DNA of 64,000 nt from Citrobacter freundii ATCC 8090 = MTCC 1658 = NBRC 12681 (GTDB lineage Bacteria > Pseudomonadota > Gammaproteobacteria > Enterobacterales > Enterobacteriaceae): the NCBI RefSeq assembly GCF_011064845.1, contig NZ_CP049015.1:992001-1056000 (forward strand). The letters are read 5' to 3'. Positions 62,009 to 64,000 of the stretch are shown piece by piece. The notes under the pieces are model-generated. The model was given only the letters and a program-made list of their open reading frames with translations, did not search any database and was not told the DNA's origin. The position numbers and the translations under genes were made by a program. The stretch's first letter is position 1. Each line of letters begins with the position of its first letter.

Positions 62009-62509
62009 AGTATGCGTCGGGAATGGCCGATCCGTTCCCGGAACCTGAACACAGGATTTCAGTTTATGCGGACATAAAATTATTATTTTTCATATTGTTA
62101 TATTTTTCGTGTTTCACGAACCTCCATAAAATTACACACCTAAAATAAATTATCCATTTAATATCATAGTGTTACGTATTCAGGCCACAAATGCGACGGA
62201 CAGTAAAACTGAAAAAAGCTGAATTTCTTTTCATTCTTTTCAGTTCCTGTCTCGCAGAGCATCCCCAGAACGGGCGCGGGCTGGCGGTATCGTTTGTAAA
62301 AAATCACAACTGAAAAATTTTAGTGATATGAAAACCGCAGGCGGGTGCGGTGTAGTGCAATTTTGATAGGTTTCGGTTTAATGTGAGCTAACCGCTTGAA
62401 AATTTTCTGATGTGTAACATTATAGTGGTGACAATTGGTTACCGATGTGGTTTGTTGACTTTTTGTTAAAATCACTCGCTATGCTTACACTTGCTCTTAG
62501 GATGAAGAG
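62009..62509. other. AT-rich gap between the satellite core and cargo
   Basis: About 500 bases hold no gene I can support. Candidate structures are a repeated CTTTTCA/TTCTTTTC tract near 62226-62250 and a GC-rich stretch near 62258-62288. A weak promoter (TTGACT at 62456 and TATGCT 19 bases on) precedes the cargo gene. I looked for a P2/P4-type cos site and saw none I could defend. Confidence 0.4.
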
Positions 62510-63628
62510 ATGCTCACAGCAACTATTACTTTTTACAAAATAGATGAGTTCGGTTTTTATAGAAGAAATAAAGAAAAATATCCAGACCGTTTCTTTGGCG
62601 ATGTGAATTCTGTCTTTAGTGATTTCAGTAAATGGCTTGCTGCTCAAGAAAATCTCGGGAGTACTTGTACGTTCGAGGTGAATAAAGAAGAGGGAGGACA
62701 AAATATTTTTTGTAAGGATTATTATAAACATGAAGACGGAAATGAATATCTTATTATCTTATGGAATGAAATGTCCAATGCTGATAATAAGATTCTTGCT
62801 ATGCCTAAAACGGCAAAAATAGGTTCTAATGGTGTCAAGGAACCCAAGACTGAAGACGATGATATTATTGGGTTGCCCTCATATTTTTGGTTTGTTCCGG
62901 ATCTCGAACTTTTTGCTGTGGTTTACTTTAAGCATAGTGTTTCAAATATAAAGGCAATGCAACAATATATAAAAGAATACTGCCATGCGCTTAGCGGATT
63001 TGTCACTTTAGATAAAAAAGGAGTATCGTATTATACTGACGGTACGTCTCCTAAAGGGAAATATAGATTCAAATTCACTCATAAAAAAATAGTTAATAAA
63101 AATAAAAGACGTAAATTAGTTGATTCTCCTGAGAGAATTACAGAAATTGTTCGTAAGGTTGAAATACCGAAGGTTGTCACTGATCCGAGAAATAAAATTA
63201 GAAGAGCCATGAATGCTATACAAATAGGGCTGCGTAGAGTTGTGCCTGATTTCCTTAAGGATGGAGATGAGAATTCGAAAGAGATTAATGATGTTAATGA
63301 AGCCTTAAAAAATGCTTCCAGACAAATCATTGAGGTGAGAATACCATTCTCAGGTGATGAGGATACTATCAATTATATCCTTGATAAGTATGATGAAAAT
63401 TTCGATGAGTCAGCCACGCAAAAACTAGGGTTTAAGCTAAAGGGGGATCCTAATGTAGTATGGTTGCATGAATCTGTTATCAAAACTGAGGTTGAATTGG
63501 ATGTTAAAATTAGCGAGGACTCTTTACCAACAGCTGTTGATGTTATGACCGCTATTAGTGCAAAGCGTGATATAATATTAAAAGTGTTAAATGATTCTGA
63601 CGAAATCAAAGATAAAGTGGCGGTATAA
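62510..63628 (+). CDS. Unrecognised cargo protein, first gene of a coupled pair
   Basis: This 372-residue soluble protein matches no family I know. It has no membrane helix; it is rich in Lys, Asp and Glu, with a compact N-terminal part (about 1-185), a basic linker near 188-205 (HKKIVNKNKRRKL) and a C-terminal part (about 210-370). It is much more AT-rich than the replication genes. GAAGAG precedes the ATG. Its stop overlaps the start of a membrane-protein gene by one base (TAATG). It is in the cargo position of a P4-like satellite, where antiviral systems often lie, so a sensing component of a defence pair is plausible inference. Confidence 0.6.
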   Translation: MLTATITFYKIDEFGFYRRNKEKYPDRFFGDVNSVFSDFSKWLAAQENLGSTCTFEVNKEEGGQNIFCKDYYKHEDGNEYLIILWNEMSNADNKILAMPKTAKIGSNGVKEPKTEDDDIIGLPSYFWFVPDLELFAVVYFKHSVSNIKAMQQYIKEYCHALSGFVTLDKKGVSYYTDGTSPKGKYRFKFTHKKIVNKNKRRKLVDSPERITEIVRKVEIPKVVTDPRNKIRRAMNAIQIGLRRVVPDFLKDGDENSKEINDVNEALKNASRQIIEVRIPFSGDEDTINYILDKYDENFDESATQKLGFKLKGDPNVVWLHESVIKTEVELDVKISEDSLPTAVDVMTAISAKRDIILKVLNDSDEIKDKVAV

Positions 63629-64000
63629 TGAAAGCTCGGTATAAGTGGTTGTTAATGCTTGGAGGGTATGCACTTATTTGCTACCTTTTTCTTGCTGATT
63701 TGGCCTTATCTGTTAAGGTCCCAGTAAGTGATGTTATCAGTAACTTGATTGACTTATCCGCTATCTTTTTGGCGATAGTTGGAATGTGGGTTGCCTACAG
63801 CTACCCAGCTGCTATATCAAAAGTTGTCAATGATAATGATGATTTAAGCTTGATAACCTCTTATCATTCAGCGAAAAGACTTGAAGCACTAATTATGAAT
63901 ATATTGGTTGCTTCAATCGTCTTAATTAGTTGCTTATTATTAAACGCATTTATAATACCTATTGTTAAAAGCAGTGATTTTTTTAAGGAACACAGCACAC
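63628..64000 (+). CDS. Membrane protein, second gene of the coupled pair (cut by window end)
   Basis: About 124 codons are visible from the ATG at 63628, which overlaps the upstream stop (TAATG). The fragment has three hydrophobic helices: about 7-27 (WLLMLGGYALICYLFLADLA), 42-58 (LIDLSAIFLAIVGMWVA) and 94-114 (IMNILVASIVLISCLLLNAF), separated by a polar segment (VVNDNDDLSLITSYHSAKRL). I do not recognise the family. The coupling suggests a stoichiometric partner of the preceding protein; a membrane effector is possible. Confidence 0.65.
   Translation, partial: MKARYKWLLMLGGYALICYLFLADLALSVKVPVSDVISNLIDLSAIFLAIVGMWVAYSYPAAISKVVNDNDDLSLITSYHSAKRLEALIMNILVASIVLISCLLLNAFIIPIVKSSDFFKEHST

Noticed and set aside
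62255..62300. GC-rich stretch as a P2/P4-type cos site
   Set aside because: It lacks a recognisable cos core and I could not support it from sequence alone.
53091..64000. attR copy of the tRNA-Thr 3' end for the satellite
   Set aside because: No second copy of the T-arm and acceptor sequence was seen before the window ends, so the element continues beyond it.

Overview
The window is chromosomal DNA of an enterobacterium close to Escherichia and Citrobacter. The dinB, pepD, gpt, frsA, crl, phoE, proB and proA genes are near-identical in layout to E. coli but differ at many residues, and a complete-looking Flag-2 (lateral flagellum) locus sits beside dinB, where E. coli K-12 keeps only the lfhA and lafU remnants. 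Citrobacter is my best guess for the genus. That is inference from sequence resemblance.

Positions 1-31636 hold the Flag-2 locus. On the left is the start of a leftward export and switch operon (lfiM), then the sigma-54 activator lafK and the basal-body operon lfiEFGHIJ. A variable island follows (7493-14899). It holds a TagD-like CDP-glycerol synthase, an AT-rich heptosyltransferase-like gene and double-methyltransferase gene, an 853-residue multi-domain transferase ending in a CDP-glycerol glycerophosphotransferase domain, and a FliB-like gene; together these look like a flagellin-decoration cassette. Next come lfgNMA (leftward), lfgBCDEFGHIJKL, lafW, a ToxR-like regulator (lafZ) with an overlapping partner gene, and flagellin lafA. 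Between lafA and lafT the expected lafB-lafS genes (cap, chaperones, hook-length control, FliL, sigma-28) are missing, and lafT has lost its first two membrane segments. The locus therefore looks disabled by one deletion. Three sigma-54 promoters (1925, 16659, 29806) and one shared sigma-28-like motif (lfgM, lafA) mark its regulation.

Positions 31693-41308 hold a zinc-finger-like gene and then conserved core genes: dinB with a LexA box, pepD, gpt, frsA, crl, phoE with a Pho box, and proBA.

Positions 41309-52993 form an island bounded by two diverged copies of the proA 3' end. It carries an FNR-type regulator, the E. coli common pilus genes ecpABCDE without the usual ecpR, a MarT/FidL-like pair, a LuxR-HTH plus EAL phosphodiesterase and a small isoprenylcysteine-methyltransferase-like protein. 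A perfect FNR-type palindrome lies upstream of ecpA.

From 53015 to the right edge, tRNA-Thr(CGU) is followed by a P4-like satellite: tyrosine integrase, HTH protein, AlpA-like regulator, coiled-coil protein, P2 GpN-like major capsid protein, Ash protein with an internal terminator, two small genes, a TOPRIM/DUF927 replication protein, an iteron array (likely crr origin), and an Ogr/Delta activator. The cargo end carries an AT-rich, translationally coupled pair (62510 to the edge): an unrecognised cytoplasmic protein and a membrane protein cut by the window end. I rate this pair a candidate anti-phage system. The right attachment site is not in the window.
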